DNA of 64,000 nt from Reyranella sp. (GTDB lineage Bacteria > Pseudomonadota > Alphaproteobacteria > Reyranellales > Reyranellaceae): NCBI RefSeq assembly GCF_004297405.1, contig NZ_SCVC01000035.1, positions 1 through 64,000 of the forward strand, written 5' to 3'. Below are positions 1-8,971 of the stretch, piece by piece (positions within the stretch are counted from its first letter, which is position 1; every line of letters starts with the position of its first letter). The notes beneath the pieces were generated by a model. It was not told where the DNA came from. It saw only the letters and a program-made list of their open reading frames with translations, and did no database searches. The position numbers were made by a program, and so were the translations under genes.

Positions 1-142
1 CGAGGGCCGCACGCTGTTCCGCGTGTTCCCGCACAACATCCTCTATCCCGGCATCTTCCTTGCCTTGACGGTGCTGGCCATCAACATCATGGGCGACGGT
101 CTGCGCGACACGCTCGATCCGAAGATGAGCAAGAAAGTCTGA
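1..142 (+). CDS. ABC transporter permease, C-terminal fragment (DppC/OppC type)
   Basis: Only the last 46 codons are in the window, and the start lies upstream. The visible protein has a hydrophobic segment followed by the tail NIMGDGLRDTLDPKMSKKV. The GDGLRD-LDP ending is characteristic of the second inner-membrane permease of peptide/nickel (DppC/OppC) importers. Its TGA overlaps the ATG of the next gene, a double ATPase, so the two are translationally coupled parts of one importer. The substrate cannot be inferred because the solute-binding protein is outside the window. Confidence 0.8.
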   Translation, partial: EGRTLFRVFPHNILYPGIFLALTVLAINIMGDGLRDTLDPKMSKKV

Positions 143-1776
143 TGTCGACAGCAGCGAAGAAGCCAGTCCTCGAAGTCCGCAACCTCAGCGTCGCCCTGCC
201 GGCCGGTGGCGACCGCGTCCACGCCGTCGAGAAGGTGAACTTCACCGTCAATCCGGGCGAGATCGTCTGCCTCGTCGGCGAATCGGGCTCGGGCAAGTCG
301 GTGATCGCCTTTACGGTGATGGGCCTGCTCGCCAAGGCGCTGAAACCCACTTCGGGCGAAATCCTGCTCGAAGGCGAGAACATCCTGACCGCCGACGAGA
401 CCCGGCTGCGCGAGCTGCGTTGCACGCGCATGTCGATGATCTTCCAGGAGCCGATGACGGCGCTCAACCCCGTCATGGCCTGCGGCGAACAGATCGACGA
501 GGTGCTGCGCACGCACACCGAACTCGACGCCGCCCAGCGCAAGGCCAAGATCATCGCCATCCTGGCCCGCGTGAAGCTGCCGGAACCGGAGCGCATCTAC
601 GCCTCCTACCCGCACCAGCTCTCGGGCGGCCAGCGTCAGCGCATCATGATCGCCATGGCGCTGGTGCTCGATCCCGTCCTGCTGATCGCCGACGAGCCCA
701 CCACGGCACTCGACGTCACGACGCAGGCCGAGATCCTGAAGCTGATCGCCGAGTTGCAGGCAGGCCAGGGCACAGGCGTGCTGTTCATCACCCATGATTT
801 CGGCGTCGTCGCCGAGATCGCCCATCGCGTCGCCGTGCTGCGCTGGGGCGAGCTCGTCGAAATGGGGCCGACCGAACAGATCCTGTCACGGCCCGTTCAG
901 CCCTATACCAAGATGCTGATTTCCTCGGTGCCCTCGATCCGTCCGGTGCATCGCGGCGTACGCAAGGACAGCACCACGGTGCTGCGCACCGAGAAGCTCG
1001 GCAAGACCTACTCGGGCTCCGGCTTCTTCCAGAAGGCGCGCGTCGTTAAGGCGGCGGTCGATGTCGATCTCGACATTCGTCGCGGCGAAACGCTCGGCAT
1101 CGTGGGCGAGTCGGGCTCGGGCAAATCGACCGTGGCACGTTGTATCGCTCGCCTGATCGATCCGACCGAAGGCAAGGTCTTCCTGGGCAACACCGAGATC
1201 GCCACCATCTCGGCTGGCAAGCTGCGTCCGCACCGCAGGCGCGTGCAAATCGTGTTCCAGGATCCCTATCGGTCGCTCAACCCGCGCATCACCGTGGGCG
1301 ATTCGATCATCGAAGGCCCGATGAACTTCGGGCTGAGCCGCAGTGAGGCGATGGCGCGCGCGCGCAAGCTGATGGAGACCGTCCGTCTCGATCCCAATGC
1401 GCTCGACCGCTTCCCGCACCAGTTCTCGGGCGGTCAGCGCCAGCGCATCTGTATCGCGCGGGCGCTTGCCATGGAGCCGGAGCTGCTGATCGCCGACGAG
1501 GCGGTGTCGGCGCTCGACGTCTCGGTGCAGAAGCAGGTCCTGGAACTGCTCGACGAGATCCGCAAACGGCTGAACCTTGCCGTGCTGTTCATCACCCACG
1601 ACCTGCGCGTCGCAGCCCAGATCTGCGACTATGTCGCCGTGATGAGCCAGGGTCGCGTCGTCGAGTACGGCGCCGCCGAGCAGGTCTTCGAGCAGCCCAA
1701 GCACGACTACACCAAATCCCTGTTCGCGGCCGCGCCCGGCCGCAACTGGGAATTCGGCAAGTTCGCCGCGGCTTAA
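142..1776 (+). CDS. Peptide/nickel-type ABC transporter, fused double ATPase
   Basis: A 544-residue protein with two complete nucleotide-binding domains in tandem, like a DppD-DppF fusion (GsiA/YejF architecture). Walker A motifs GESGSGKS lie at about residues 46-53 and 323-330. ABC signatures beginning SGGQRQR lie near residues 160 and 428, each followed by a Walker B aspartate (LLIADE) and an ITHD switch histidine. The oligopeptide-transporter C-terminal extension follows domain 1. It should power uptake through the permease encoded just upstream, whose stop it overlaps by one base. The TTAA at its end supplies the stop codons of both this gene and the convergent aquaporin gene. Confidence 0.92.
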   Translation: MSTAAKKPVLEVRNLSVALPAGGDRVHAVEKVNFTVNPGEIVCLVGESGSGKSVIAFTVMGLLAKALKPTSGEILLEGENILTADETRLRELRCTRMSMIFQEPMTALNPVMACGEQIDEVLRTHTELDAAQRKAKIIAILARVKLPEPERIYASYPHQLSGGQRQRIMIAMALVLDPVLLIADEPTTALDVTTQAEILKLIAELQAGQGTGVLFITHDFGVVAEIAHRVAVLRWGELVEMGPTEQILSRPVQPYTKMLISSVPSIRPVHRGVRKDSTTVLRTEKLGKTYSGSGFFQKARVVKAAVDVDLDIRRGETLGIVGESGSGKSTVARCIARLIDPTEGKVFLGNTEIATISAGKLRPHRRRVQIVFQDPYRSLNPRITVGDSIIEGPMNFGLSRSEAMARARKLMETVRLDPNALDRFPHQFSGGQRQRICIARALAMEPELLIADEAVSALDVSVQKQVLELLDEIRKRLNLAVLFITHDLRVAAQICDYVAVMSQGRVVEYGAAEQVFEQPKHDYTKSLFAAAPGRNWEFGKFAAA

Positions 1777-2435
1777 CTCCGGTCGAGCAGCGGCGCGATC
1801 GCGAAAGCCAGCATCGCGCCTACGATCTGGGCTGCGATGAAGGCCGGCGCATCGGTCGGTGCAATCCCCGCAAAGGTATCGGTGAGCGCACGGGCCACCG
1901 TGACGGCGGGATTGGCGAATGACGTCGACGCAGTGAACCAGTAAGCGCCGACGATGTAGACAGCGACCGCCGCCGGCAGAGCCTCGAGGCGCCGCCGCAC
2001 GCCGATCAGGATCAGCAGCACCAGGCCGAAAGTCGCCGTCACCTCGGCAGTCCATTGGCCGATACCGGATCTGACCTTGGTCGAGGCCTGCAGGATCGGC
2101 AGATCGAACATCAAGTGGGCAAGCCATACGCCCAGGATCGCGCCCACGACCTGCACGGCGACGTACGGCAGGATAGCCGAGCGCGGACTATGGCCACGCA
2201 GGACAAGCGCCAACGTCACCGCCGGATTGAAGTGTGCTCCTGAAACGGGACCGAACATCACGATCAGGGCGAACAGGACGCCGCCCGTCGCGATCGCATT
2301 GGCCAGGAGAGCCAGGCCCACGTTCCCGCCGCAGAGCCTTTCGGCCATGATGCCCGAACCCACCACGCCCGCCAGCAAGAGTGCCGAGCCCAGCATCTCG
2401 GCAATCAGTGCTGGCCTCAAAGAGGCCGTGAGCAT
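1773..2435 (-). CDS. aqpS: Aquaglyceroporin of the arsenic cluster (AqpS-like MIP channel)
   Basis: A 220-residue MIP-family channel with six predicted hydrophobic segments and the two half-helix NPA motifs (HFNPAV at residues 69-74, FANPAV near residue 174). It starts inside the arsC stop (ATGA overlap), so it is co-translated with arsenate reductase. In Sinorhizobium meliloti the equivalent AqpS lets arsenite leave the cell down its gradient after ArsC reduces arsenate. The same role is inferred here, and it matters because the cluster has no ArsB or Acr3 pump. Substrate selectivity is not provable from the sequence, and an ordinary glycerol or water facilitator is possible, but the gene context argues against that. 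Confidence 0.85.
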   Translation of the reverse strand: MLTASLRPALIAEMLGSALLLAGVVGSGIMAERLCGGNVGLALLANAIATGGVLFALIVMFGPVSGAHFNPAVTLALVLRGHSPRSAILPYVAVQVVGAILGVWLAHLMFDLPILQASTKVRSGIGQWTAEVTATFGLVLLILIGVRRRLEALPAAVAVYIVGAYWFTASTSFANPAVTVARALTDTFAGIAPTDAPAFIAAQIVGAMLAFAIAPLLDRS

Positions 2436-2953
2436 CAGGCAGCAGCAGCGGAAGGCGTCTGCTGGCCGATCGCGCGCAGGCGGTTCTGCAAGGTCATCCG
2501 GTCGAGACTGGCGAGCGGCAGGCTGAGGAAGAGCCGGATGCGGTTCTCCAGAACGGCATAGGCTTGTCGGAACGCCGCGCGTCGCTCGACCTCACTTCCC
2601 TCGACGGCGGCCGGATCGGGGATGCCCCAATGCGCCGTCATGGGCTGCCCTGGCCAGACAGGACAAGCCTCGCCGGCCGCGCTGTCGCATACGGTGAAAA
2701 TGAAATCCATCTGCGGCGCGCCGGCGACCGCGTAGAGGTCCCAGCTCTTGGAGAAGAGCCCCTCGATGGGCAGACGCAATCCTGCAAGCAGGTCGAGCGT
2801 GTAGGGATGCACTTGCCCCTTGGGTTGGCTGCCGGCGCTGAAGCCTCTGAACCGGCCTTCGCCGAGGTGGTTGACGATGGCCTCGCCGAGCACGCTGCGC
2901 GCCGAGTTGCCGGTGCAAAGAAAGAGGACGTTGTAGGTTCGGTCGTTGCTCAT
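2435..2953 (-). CDS. arsC: Arsenate reductase ArsC, low-molecular-weight phosphatase type
   Basis: A 172-residue cytoplasmic enzyme that should reduce arsenate to arsenite. The P-loop CTGNSARS starts at Cys13, close to the N-terminus as expected for the LMW-PTP family. The later segment CDSAAGEACPVWPGQP supplies the second and third redox cysteines typical of thioredoxin-coupled ArsC proteins. The C-terminus carries an extra helical tail ending in alanines. It is the first gene of the leftward ars unit, reads away from arsR across a shared 96-base promoter gap, and overlaps aqpS by one base. Confidence 0.92.
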   Translation of the reverse strand: MSNDRTYNVLFLCTGNSARSVLGEAIVNHLGEGRFRGFSAGSQPKGQVHPYTLDLLAGLRLPIEGLFSKSWDLYAVAGAPQMDFIFTVCDSAAGEACPVWPGQPMTAHWGIPDPAAVEGSEVERRAAFRQAYAVLENRIRLFLSLPLASLDRMTLQNRLRAIGQQTPSAAAA

Positions 2954-2995
2954 CGTGGAGGCTCTTCCTGGTCGAAGCCGGTCTATACAGTATTT

Positions 2996-3015
2996 CTATA
3001 TTTCTGGAAATATAG
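2996..3015. promoter_or_regulatory. Candidate ArsR operator, perfect 20-bp palindrome
   Basis: CTATATTTC, then TG, then GAAATATAG: a perfect 9-bp inverted repeat with a 2-bp centre, strikingly AT-rich in a GC-rich region. It sits in the 96-base gap between the divergent arsC and arsR starts, 34 bases before the arsR ATG. ArsR/SmtB repressors bind such imperfect or perfect 12-2-12-like palindromes. One site here could control both units. The assignment to ArsR is inference from position and symmetry. Confidence 0.75.
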
Positions 3016-3049
3016 TTGACTCATGTGACCGAAGTATTACGTTGGGCCT

Positions 3050-3376
3050 ATGAAGCTCGACGATGCTGCGGCCCGCCTCGAAGCGCTGGGCAATCCGACA
3101 CGCCTCAAGATCTACCGGACGCTCGTGCGCGCGGGCCAGGAAGGCCTGCCTGTCGGCCGCCTCCAGGTGAAGCTCGACGCTGCGGCCTCGACCCTTTCGC
3201 ATCACATCAAGACGCTGGTGATCGTCGGCCTGGTCACGCAAACGCGCGACGGCACGACCCTCGTTTGCCGCGCCAACTACGGCCTCATGCGCGAGCTGTT
3301 GGATTACATGGTCGAGGAATGCTGCGCCGACAGCGAGGGAAGCTGCGCGCCTGTCGCCGTGCCGCGAGTCGCGTGA
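3050..3376 (+). CDS. arsR: ArsR-family metalloregulator
   Basis: A 108-residue winged-helix repressor. The ArsR core LEALGNPTRLKIYRTL is at residues 10-25, with a recognition helix around STLSHHIKTL (48-57). The usual arsenite-binding CxC of the E. coli type is absent. Instead three cysteines sit near the C-terminus (Cys91, Cys92, Cys99), an arrangement like the CC-x5-C sensor of Acidithiobacillus ferrooxidans ArsR. It should repress arsC-aqpS and its own operon until arsenite binds. It is followed after 20 bases by the flavoprotein gene, with GGAGGGAA as a good ribosome site. Confidence 0.9.
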   Translation: MKLDDAAARLEALGNPTRLKIYRTLVRAGQEGLPVGRLQVKLDAAASTLSHHIKTLVIVGLVTQTRDGTTLVCRANYGLMRELLDYMVEECCADSEGSCAPVAVPRVA

Positions 3377-3396
3377 AGCATCGGAGGGAAGAGACG

Positions 3397-4728
3397 ATGT
3401 CGTCCACCAAGACTGTTGCCGTCCTAGGCGCTGGCCCTGTCGGTCTCGCCGCCGCTGCGCATTTGCTGGAACGCGGCCTGGAACCGATCGTGCTCGAAGC
3501 AGGGCCGACCGTCGGTTACGCCGTGCGTCAATGGAGCCACGTCCAGACCTTCTCGCCGTGGGAGTTCAATATCGACAAAGCGGCGGAACGGCTGCTCGCG
3601 GCGAGCGGCTGGAACCGGCCGCAGCCTGACCACTATCCGACCGGTACGGAGTTGCTGGAGCAGTATCTCGAACCGCTGGCGGCTCGTACGCCACTCAAGG
3701 ATCGGATTCGCACGAACAGCAAAGTGACGGGCATCGGCCGTGTCGGCTTCGACAAGGTCAAAACGAAAGGCCGCGAAAGCGCGCCCTTCGAGATTCGCTA
3801 CCAGAATGGCAAGGGGCCCAGAATGCTCCGCGCTGACGCGGTGATCGATGCGACCGGCACCTGGTTTTCGCCCAATCCGGCGGGAGCCAACGGCCTGCCG
3901 GCGGTCGGCGAACCAGAACTGCAGGACCGTATCGCCTATGGCATGCCCGACGTGCTGGGCCGTCACCGAAAGCGTTACGCCGACCGCACTGTCGCCGTGC
4001 TGGGCGGTGGCTATTCTGCCATCGGCACCCTGGTCGACCTCGCCCGTCTCAAGGACGAAGCCCCGGCCACGGAGATCATCTGGCTGCTGCGTGCCGACAC
4101 ACCCGAGAAGTCCTTCGGCGGCGGCGCCAGCGACCAGCTCGCCGCCCGCGGTGCCTTAGGCAGTGCCTTCGCCGCTCTCGTGGCCAGTGGCACGATCCGA
4201 AGCGAGACGGGCTTCCGTGTCGCCCATCTCAGCCATGACGGCGATCAACTGCGTATCGCCAGCGGGTCAGCCTGTTGCGCCCGCGCCGTCACGGCGAACG
4301 AACTCATCGTCGCGACCGGATTCCGGCCGAATCTCGATTTCCTGCGCGAACTCAGGATCTCGCTGGATCCGGCGCTGGAGTGCCCGCCGATCCTGGCGCC
4401 GCTGATCGATCCGAACCTGCATAGCTGCGGCACGGTACGCCCCCATGGCGCACGCGAACTCGGCCAGCCCGAACCCGGCTTCTACTTTGCCGGCATGAAG
4501 TCCTACGGCCGGGCGCCCACCTTTCTCATGCTGACGGGCTACGAGCAGGTCCGTTCGATCGCCGCCGAGATCGCGGGCGACCACGAAGCCGCGGCCAAGG
4601 TCGAGCTGGTGCTGCCTGAAACAGGCGTCTGCAGTGGGCCTCCCGCGTCTGTCGCGCCAGCCGCGTCGGGCTGCTGTGCGCCCAAGACCGCCAAGTCGGA
4701 AACGAAGACTTCGAGCTGCTGCGGCTGA
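3397..4728 (+). CDS. FAD-dependent oxidoreductase of the ars cluster (ArsO/FMO-like), Cys-rich tail
   Basis: A 443-residue flavoprotein. It has an N-terminal FAD-binding Rossmann motif GAGPVG (residues 11-16), a second Rossmann motif GGGYSA in the middle for NAD(P)H, and an ATGF-type motif (IVATGFRPN) typical of flavin monooxygenases. The C-terminal about 25 residues carry two Cys pairs (GCCAP and SSCCG), a likely metalloid- or metal-binding tail. The start is chosen at the ATG preceded by GGAGGGAAGAG, because an upstream in-frame ATG overlaps arsR. The gene lies between arsR and an MFS transporter. Proteins called ArsO in other ars operons have unknown substrates, so the reaction here is undetermined. 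Confidence 0.78.
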   Translation: MSSTKTVAVLGAGPVGLAAAAHLLERGLEPIVLEAGPTVGYAVRQWSHVQTFSPWEFNIDKAAERLLAASGWNRPQPDHYPTGTELLEQYLEPLAARTPLKDRIRTNSKVTGIGRVGFDKVKTKGRESAPFEIRYQNGKGPRMLRADAVIDATGTWFSPNPAGANGLPAVGEPELQDRIAYGMPDVLGRHRKRYADRTVAVLGGGYSAIGTLVDLARLKDEAPATEIIWLLRADTPEKSFGGGASDQLAARGALGSAFAALVASGTIRSETGFRVAHLSHDGDQLRIASGSACCARAVTANELIVATGFRPNLDFLRELRISLDPALECPPILAPLIDPNLHSCGTVRPHGARELGQPEPGFYFAGMKSYGRAPTFLMLTGYEQVRSIAAEIAGDHEAAAKVELVLPETGVCSGPPASVAPAASGCCAPKTAKSETKTSSCCG

Positions 4729-4732
4729 TCTG

Positions 4733-5962
4733 ATGAACGCATTGTCGGGCGGCCGTCTGGTCGCCGTGGTTTGTGGCGCGCAGATCTTCGTACAGATCGG
4801 CGCCGGATTCTGGCCCGCACTGCTGCCGCAGATGATGCAACGCTGGTCGTTGTCCAACAGCGAAGCCGGCTGGATCACCGCGATCTTCTTCGGCGCCTAC
4901 ATGGTCTCGGTGCCGGTACTGGTCACCCTGACCGACAAGATCGACGCCAAGCGCGTCTATCTGTTCGGCGTCGGCTGCACGGTGGCCGGGCATCTGTTGT
5001 TCGGCCTGTTCGCCGACGGTTTCTGGTCGGCACTGGCGACACGCGCGCTGGCGGGCCTCGGCTGGGCCGGCACCTACATGACCGGCCTCAAACTTTTGGC
5101 CGACCAGGTGAACGCCAAGATGATGTCGCGTGCCGTGACGGGCCATGCCGCCAGCATCGGCATCTCCGGCGCGATCTCTTACCTCCTGGGCGATGTGTTG
5201 GCGGCGCAGTTCGGCTGGCGTGCCGCCTTCACGTTCTCCGCAGCGACTGCCGCTATCGCCTGGTTGACCATCGCGCTCGCCGTACCACGCCGGCCACCGC
5301 CGCCGCGCGTGGCGAGCCATGGCGCCTTGTTCGATTTCCGGCCGGTGATCCGCAACCGCTCGGCCTTCGCCTATTCCCTCGTCTACTGCGTGCATACGCT
5401 GGAGATGAGTGCGCTACGCGGCTGGGGGGTCGCCTTCCTCGCCTTCGTGGCGGCGCATGTCGGCCTGTCGGGTGAAGCGCTCTCGCCCGCCCTCGTCGTC
5501 ACCTTGTTGGCGCTTCTCGGCACCTTCACCAGTGTGGTCGGCAACGAGGCTTCGATCCGCTTCGGCCGACGGCGACTGGTCGCCGCGGCGCTCATCCTGT
5601 CGGTCGTGGCAGCTGCAGCGGTGGGCTTTCTGGGGCCGATGCACTACTGGCTGGCCGTCGTTCTGCTGATCGTCTACGGCATGATCGTCTGGCTCGACTC
5701 GTCATCACTGACAGCAGGTGCCGCCGGCAACGCCGAACCCGCGCGACGCGGCGCCACGCTCGCCGTCCATTCGACGCTGGGCTACGCTGGCGGCTTCGTC
5801 GGGCCGTTGATCGTCGGCTGGACACTCGATCTCTCGGGCGGCATGTCGCCCCTGGCTTGGGGCATTGCCTTCCTGGTTATCGCCGCCCTGATACTGCTGG
5901 GACTAGGCTTCTTCCTCGCCCTGCGGCCACGCGAGCTGGAGGGCGAAGGGGGCTCACGCTAG
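4733..5962 (+). CDS. MFS transporter of the ars cluster
   Basis: A 409-residue major facilitator with about 12 hydrophobic segments and an MFS loop after helix 2 (TLTDKIDAKRVYLFG). It starts four bases after the flavoprotein stop, so the two form a unit with arsR. Because no ArsB or Acr3 is encoded, this transporter could export arsenite or an arsenical made by the preceding flavoprotein. That is inference from position only. Its end overlaps the convergent flavin monooxygenase gene by nine bases. Confidence 0.82.
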   Translation: MNALSGGRLVAVVCGAQIFVQIGAGFWPALLPQMMQRWSLSNSEAGWITAIFFGAYMVSVPVLVTLTDKIDAKRVYLFGVGCTVAGHLLFGLFADGFWSALATRALAGLGWAGTYMTGLKLLADQVNAKMMSRAVTGHAASIGISGAISYLLGDVLAAQFGWRAAFTFSAATAAIAWLTIALAVPRRPPPPRVASHGALFDFRPVIRNRSAFAYSLVYCVHTLEMSALRGWGVAFLAFVAAHVGLSGEALSPALVVTLLALLGTFTSVVGNEASIRFGRRRLVAAALILSVVAAAAVGFLGPMHYWLAVVLLIVYGMIVWLDSSSLTAGAAGNAEPARRGATLAVHSTLGYAGGFVGPLIVGWTLDLSGGMSPLAWGIAFLVIAALILLGLGFFLALRPRELEGEGGSR

Positions 5963-7543
5963 CGCAAATCCTTCGTAGCCGTTCTTCACCACCGTCTCGC
6001 AGGCCTGAATGTAGGCCGGCAGACCACCGATGTATGGCATGAAGACTCGCGGCTTGCCGGGAATGTTGGCGCCGACATACCAGGAGCTACAGGTCGAACG
6101 CAGCGTGATGTTCGACACCTCGCCGACATGGCCGACCCAGGCTTCCTGCGCCTGCGGCTCGGGCTCGATCACGATCTTGCCCTTGGCGCGTACCGCCTCG
6201 AGGCAGTCGGCGATGAAATCGACATGCTGCTCGATGGACGGAAGCATGTTGGTCAGCACCGAGGGGCTGCCCGGTCCGGTGATCATGAAGAGGTTGGGGA
6301 AGCCAACGACCGTGAGCCCGAGATAGGTCTTCGGCCCTTCGTTCCACTTCTCCTTCAGGGTGACGCCACCACGGCCGCGGAAGTCGACCTTGAGCAGCGC
6401 GCCGGTCATGGCGTCGAAGCCCGTCGCCAGGACGAGGCAGTCGAACGCATAGTCCTGCCCCTTGGCGCGCAGTCCCGTGGCGGTGATGCGCTCCACCGGC
6501 TCGTCATTGATATCGACCAGGGTGACGTTGGGCCGGTTGAAGGTCGCCCAGTAGCCGGTGTCGACGCACAGCCGCTTGCAGCCGATAATGTTCTTCGGCA
6601 CCAGCGCCTCGGCCGTCTTCGGATCCTTGACGACTTCGTGAACCTTGGCGCGCACGAAGTCCGCCGCCAGCTTGTTGGAATCGTCGTTCAGCAGCAGGTC
6701 GGAGAAGGACGCCATGAAGCCCAGCCCGCCATAGTCCCAGCGTGCCTGAAATTCGCGGTTGCGCTCGGCCTCGGGCGTCTCGACGGCAGAGCCGGGATTG
6801 ATCGTGAAGTCGATACCGGCGGGCTTGGTCTTGGCGCGCTTGCGCATCTCCGGATAGCTCGCCTTGATCTCGCTCACATAGGTCGGATCAAGTGGTTTGT
6901 TGTGCGCCGGCACCGTGTAGTTGGCGGTACGCTGGAACACGGTGAGATGCTTGGCCTGTTCGGCCATGATCGGGATCGACTGGATTGCCGAGGAGCCCGT
7001 GCCGATCACCCCCACCGTCTTGCCGGTGAAGTCGACACCTTCGTGCGGCCAGTTGCCGGTGTGATAGGTCGGCCCCTTGAAGTCCTCGAGGCCCGGGATC
7101 TTGGGGGTGTTGGGCGAAGAGAGACAGCCCATGGCCGTGATGACGAAACGTGCCGCGACCTTGTCGCCCTTGTCCGTCTCGACGCGCCACAGGTTCGCCG
7201 CTTCGTCGAAAGCGGCCTTGGTGATGCGCGTCTCGAACTTCATGTCGCGACGCAGATCGAAGCGGTCGGCAACGTGATTGGCGTAGCGCAGGATCTCGGG
7301 CTGCGTGGCGTAACGCTCCGACCATTCCCACTCCTGCTCCAGCTCCGGCGAGAACTGGTAGGAGTACTGGACGCTTTCGACATCGCAGCGCGCACCGGGA
7401 TAGCGGTTCCAGTACCAGGTGCCGCCGACGCCCTTGCCAGCCTCGAAGACGCGTGCCGCAAAGCCCTTCTGGCGCAGCCGATGCAACATATACATGCCGC
7501 CGAAACCCGCGCCGATGATCACCGCATCGAAATCGACCGACAT
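5954..7543 (-). CDS. Flavin-containing Baeyer-Villiger-type monooxygenase
   Basis: A 529-residue enzyme. The N-terminal FAD motif GAGFGG is at residues 11-16, the Baeyer-Villiger fingerprint FKGPTYHTGNWP is at 155-166 (family pattern FxGxxxHxxxWP), and the NADPH-binding GTGSSA is at 181-186. Length and motifs match cyclohexanone/phenylacetone monooxygenases, which insert oxygen next to a ketone using NADPH and O2. The substrate is unknown. The ATG at 7543 starts the FAD domain directly and has a purine-rich GGAGG upstream, whereas the open frame runs further with no recognisable sequence. It is divergent from the oxidase operon across 114 bases. Confidence 0.88.
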   Translation of the reverse strand: MSVDFDAVIIGAGFGGMYMLHRLRQKGFAARVFEAGKGVGGTWYWNRYPGARCDVESVQYSYQFSPELEQEWEWSERYATQPEILRYANHVADRFDLRRDMKFETRITKAAFDEAANLWRVETDKGDKVAARFVITAMGCLSSPNTPKIPGLEDFKGPTYHTGNWPHEGVDFTGKTVGVIGTGSSAIQSIPIMAEQAKHLTVFQRTANYTVPAHNKPLDPTYVSEIKASYPEMRKRAKTKPAGIDFTINPGSAVETPEAERNREFQARWDYGGLGFMASFSDLLLNDDSNKLAADFVRAKVHEVVKDPKTAEALVPKNIIGCKRLCVDTGYWATFNRPNVTLVDINDEPVERITATGLRAKGQDYAFDCLVLATGFDAMTGALLKVDFRGRGGVTLKEKWNEGPKTYLGLTVVGFPNLFMITGPGSPSVLTNMLPSIEQHVDFIADCLEAVRAKGKIVIEPEPQAQEAWVGHVGEVSNITLRSTCSSWYVGANIPGKPRVFMPYIGGLPAYIQACETVVKNGYEGFALA

Positions 7544-7657
7544 ACGTCCTCCGGAAACAAGGAAACCGATGACAACTTTAGTGCGACAGGGGACGTGACC
7601 GCGCAAGCCTTCCCGTGCGACGACTTCCACCGAGGAATTGAAGGGAGAAACTGGCCG

Positions 7658-8971
7658 ATGGCCGAAAGCGCATATCCGGCAAGCTGGTATGCCGCCACGC
7701 GAGACGCGGCGCCCGATCGCGTGCCTCTCGCGGATCGGTGCGAGGCCGACGTCGCGATCGTGGGTGGTGGTTTCGCGGGGTTGCATACGGCGCGATTGCT
7801 CGCCCTTCAGGGCAAGCGCGTTGTGCTGGTCGAGCGCCGCCGCATCGGCTGGGGCGCTTCGGGACGCAACGGTGGCTTCGTCGGACCAGGCTATGCGGCC
7901 CGCTCGGGCGTTCTGATCGACAAGCTCGGGATCGACCATACACGGCGGCTGTATGCCCAGTCGCGGCGCGGCGTCGAAATTGTGCGCGAGGCAATCCAGG
8001 TCTTCGACCGACCTGACATTCTCATGGGCTCCCGCAAGCTCAGTGTCGCCCGCACCGATCAGGGACCCGATTTCGCCGACCGCACACGCCGCCTTGCCGA
8101 TCAGCTCGGCGCGAGCTTCGAGCCCTGGAGCGTGGCCGAGGCGCGGGCAAAGCTCGATACCGCGCGCTACTACCAGGCGATCCACGACCCTACATCATTC
8201 CACATTCACCCGTTGAACTTCGCGCTGGCGCTCGCGGCAGACGTCGAACGACTTGGCAGCGTCCTCCACGAGGGCACGGAAGCGACCAGCCTCGAACGTA
8301 AAGGCGATCACTGGACGCTGAGCACAGCACACGGTTCGGTGACGGCGCGTCACGTCGTGCTGGCCGGCAATGCCGATCTCGGCCGCGTTCAGCCGAGCAT
8401 CGCCCGCGCCGTGCTGCCGGTGGCCACCTATGTCGCGGTGACGGAGAAGATCGGGCCGAAGCTCGGCGAGGCGATCCGCTGGGCGGGCGCCATCTCCGAC
8501 ACGCGCCGCGCCGGCGACTACTACAGGGTCGTCGATGGCGACCGGCTGCTGTGGGGCGGACGCATCACCACCGACACACGCGAGCCGCCACGGCTGCGCG
8601 AAATGATGCGCGGCGACATTCTTTCGGTCTATCCGCAGCTCGGTGACATCCGCATCGCCTATGCCTGGCCGGGCACCATGGGCTATGCACCACACAAGAT
8701 GCCTCAAGTTGGCCAGATCGAGCCCGGCCTCTGGATCTGTTCCGCCTTTGGCGGCCATGGGCTGGCCCAGACGGCAGCCGGGGCAGATGCGGTGACGGCC
8801 GGTATTTTGGGAGATGCCTCCAAGTGGCGGCTATTCTCCCCCTTCGGCACGAGCTGGGCCGGCGGTCCAGTGGGCCGGGCGGCCACGCAGCTTGCCTACT
8901 GGCACCTGCAGGCGAGCGACTGGTGGGACGAAAAGCGCCAGGCCCAGAACGCGGAGACACTGCGGACATGA
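7658..8971 (+). CDS. FAD-dependent oxidase of the DAO/PuuB type
   Basis: A 437-residue D-amino-acid-oxidase-superfamily protein. The N-terminus reads SWYAATR, then the FAD dinucleotide motif GGGFAG (residues 36-41), then ERRRIGWGASGRNGGF, the flavin-contacting motif typical of gamma-glutamylputrescine oxidase and related amine oxidases. The C-terminus has the second FAD-contact motif around SAFGGHGL. It likely oxidises a secondary amine or amino acid and produces H2O2. The start has GGGAGAA upstream. Its TGA overlaps the ATG of the molybdenum hydroxylase gene, so the two are coupled. Confidence 0.85.
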   Translation: MAESAYPASWYAATRDAAPDRVPLADRCEADVAIVGGGFAGLHTARLLALQGKRVVLVERRRIGWGASGRNGGFVGPGYAARSGVLIDKLGIDHTRRLYAQSRRGVEIVREAIQVFDRPDILMGSRKLSVARTDQGPDFADRTRRLADQLGASFEPWSVAEARAKLDTARYYQAIHDPTSFHIHPLNFALALAADVERLGSVLHEGTEATSLERKGDHWTLSTAHGSVTARHVVLAGNADLGRVQPSIARAVLPVATYVAVTEKIGPKLGEAIRWAGAISDTRRAGDYYRVVDGDRLLWGGRITTDTREPPRLREMMRGDILSVYPQLGDIRIAYAWPGTMGYAPHKMPQVGQIEPGLWICSAFGGHGLAQTAAGADAVTAGILGDASKWRLFSPFGTSWAGGPVGRAATQLAYWHLQASDWWDEKRQAQNAETLRT

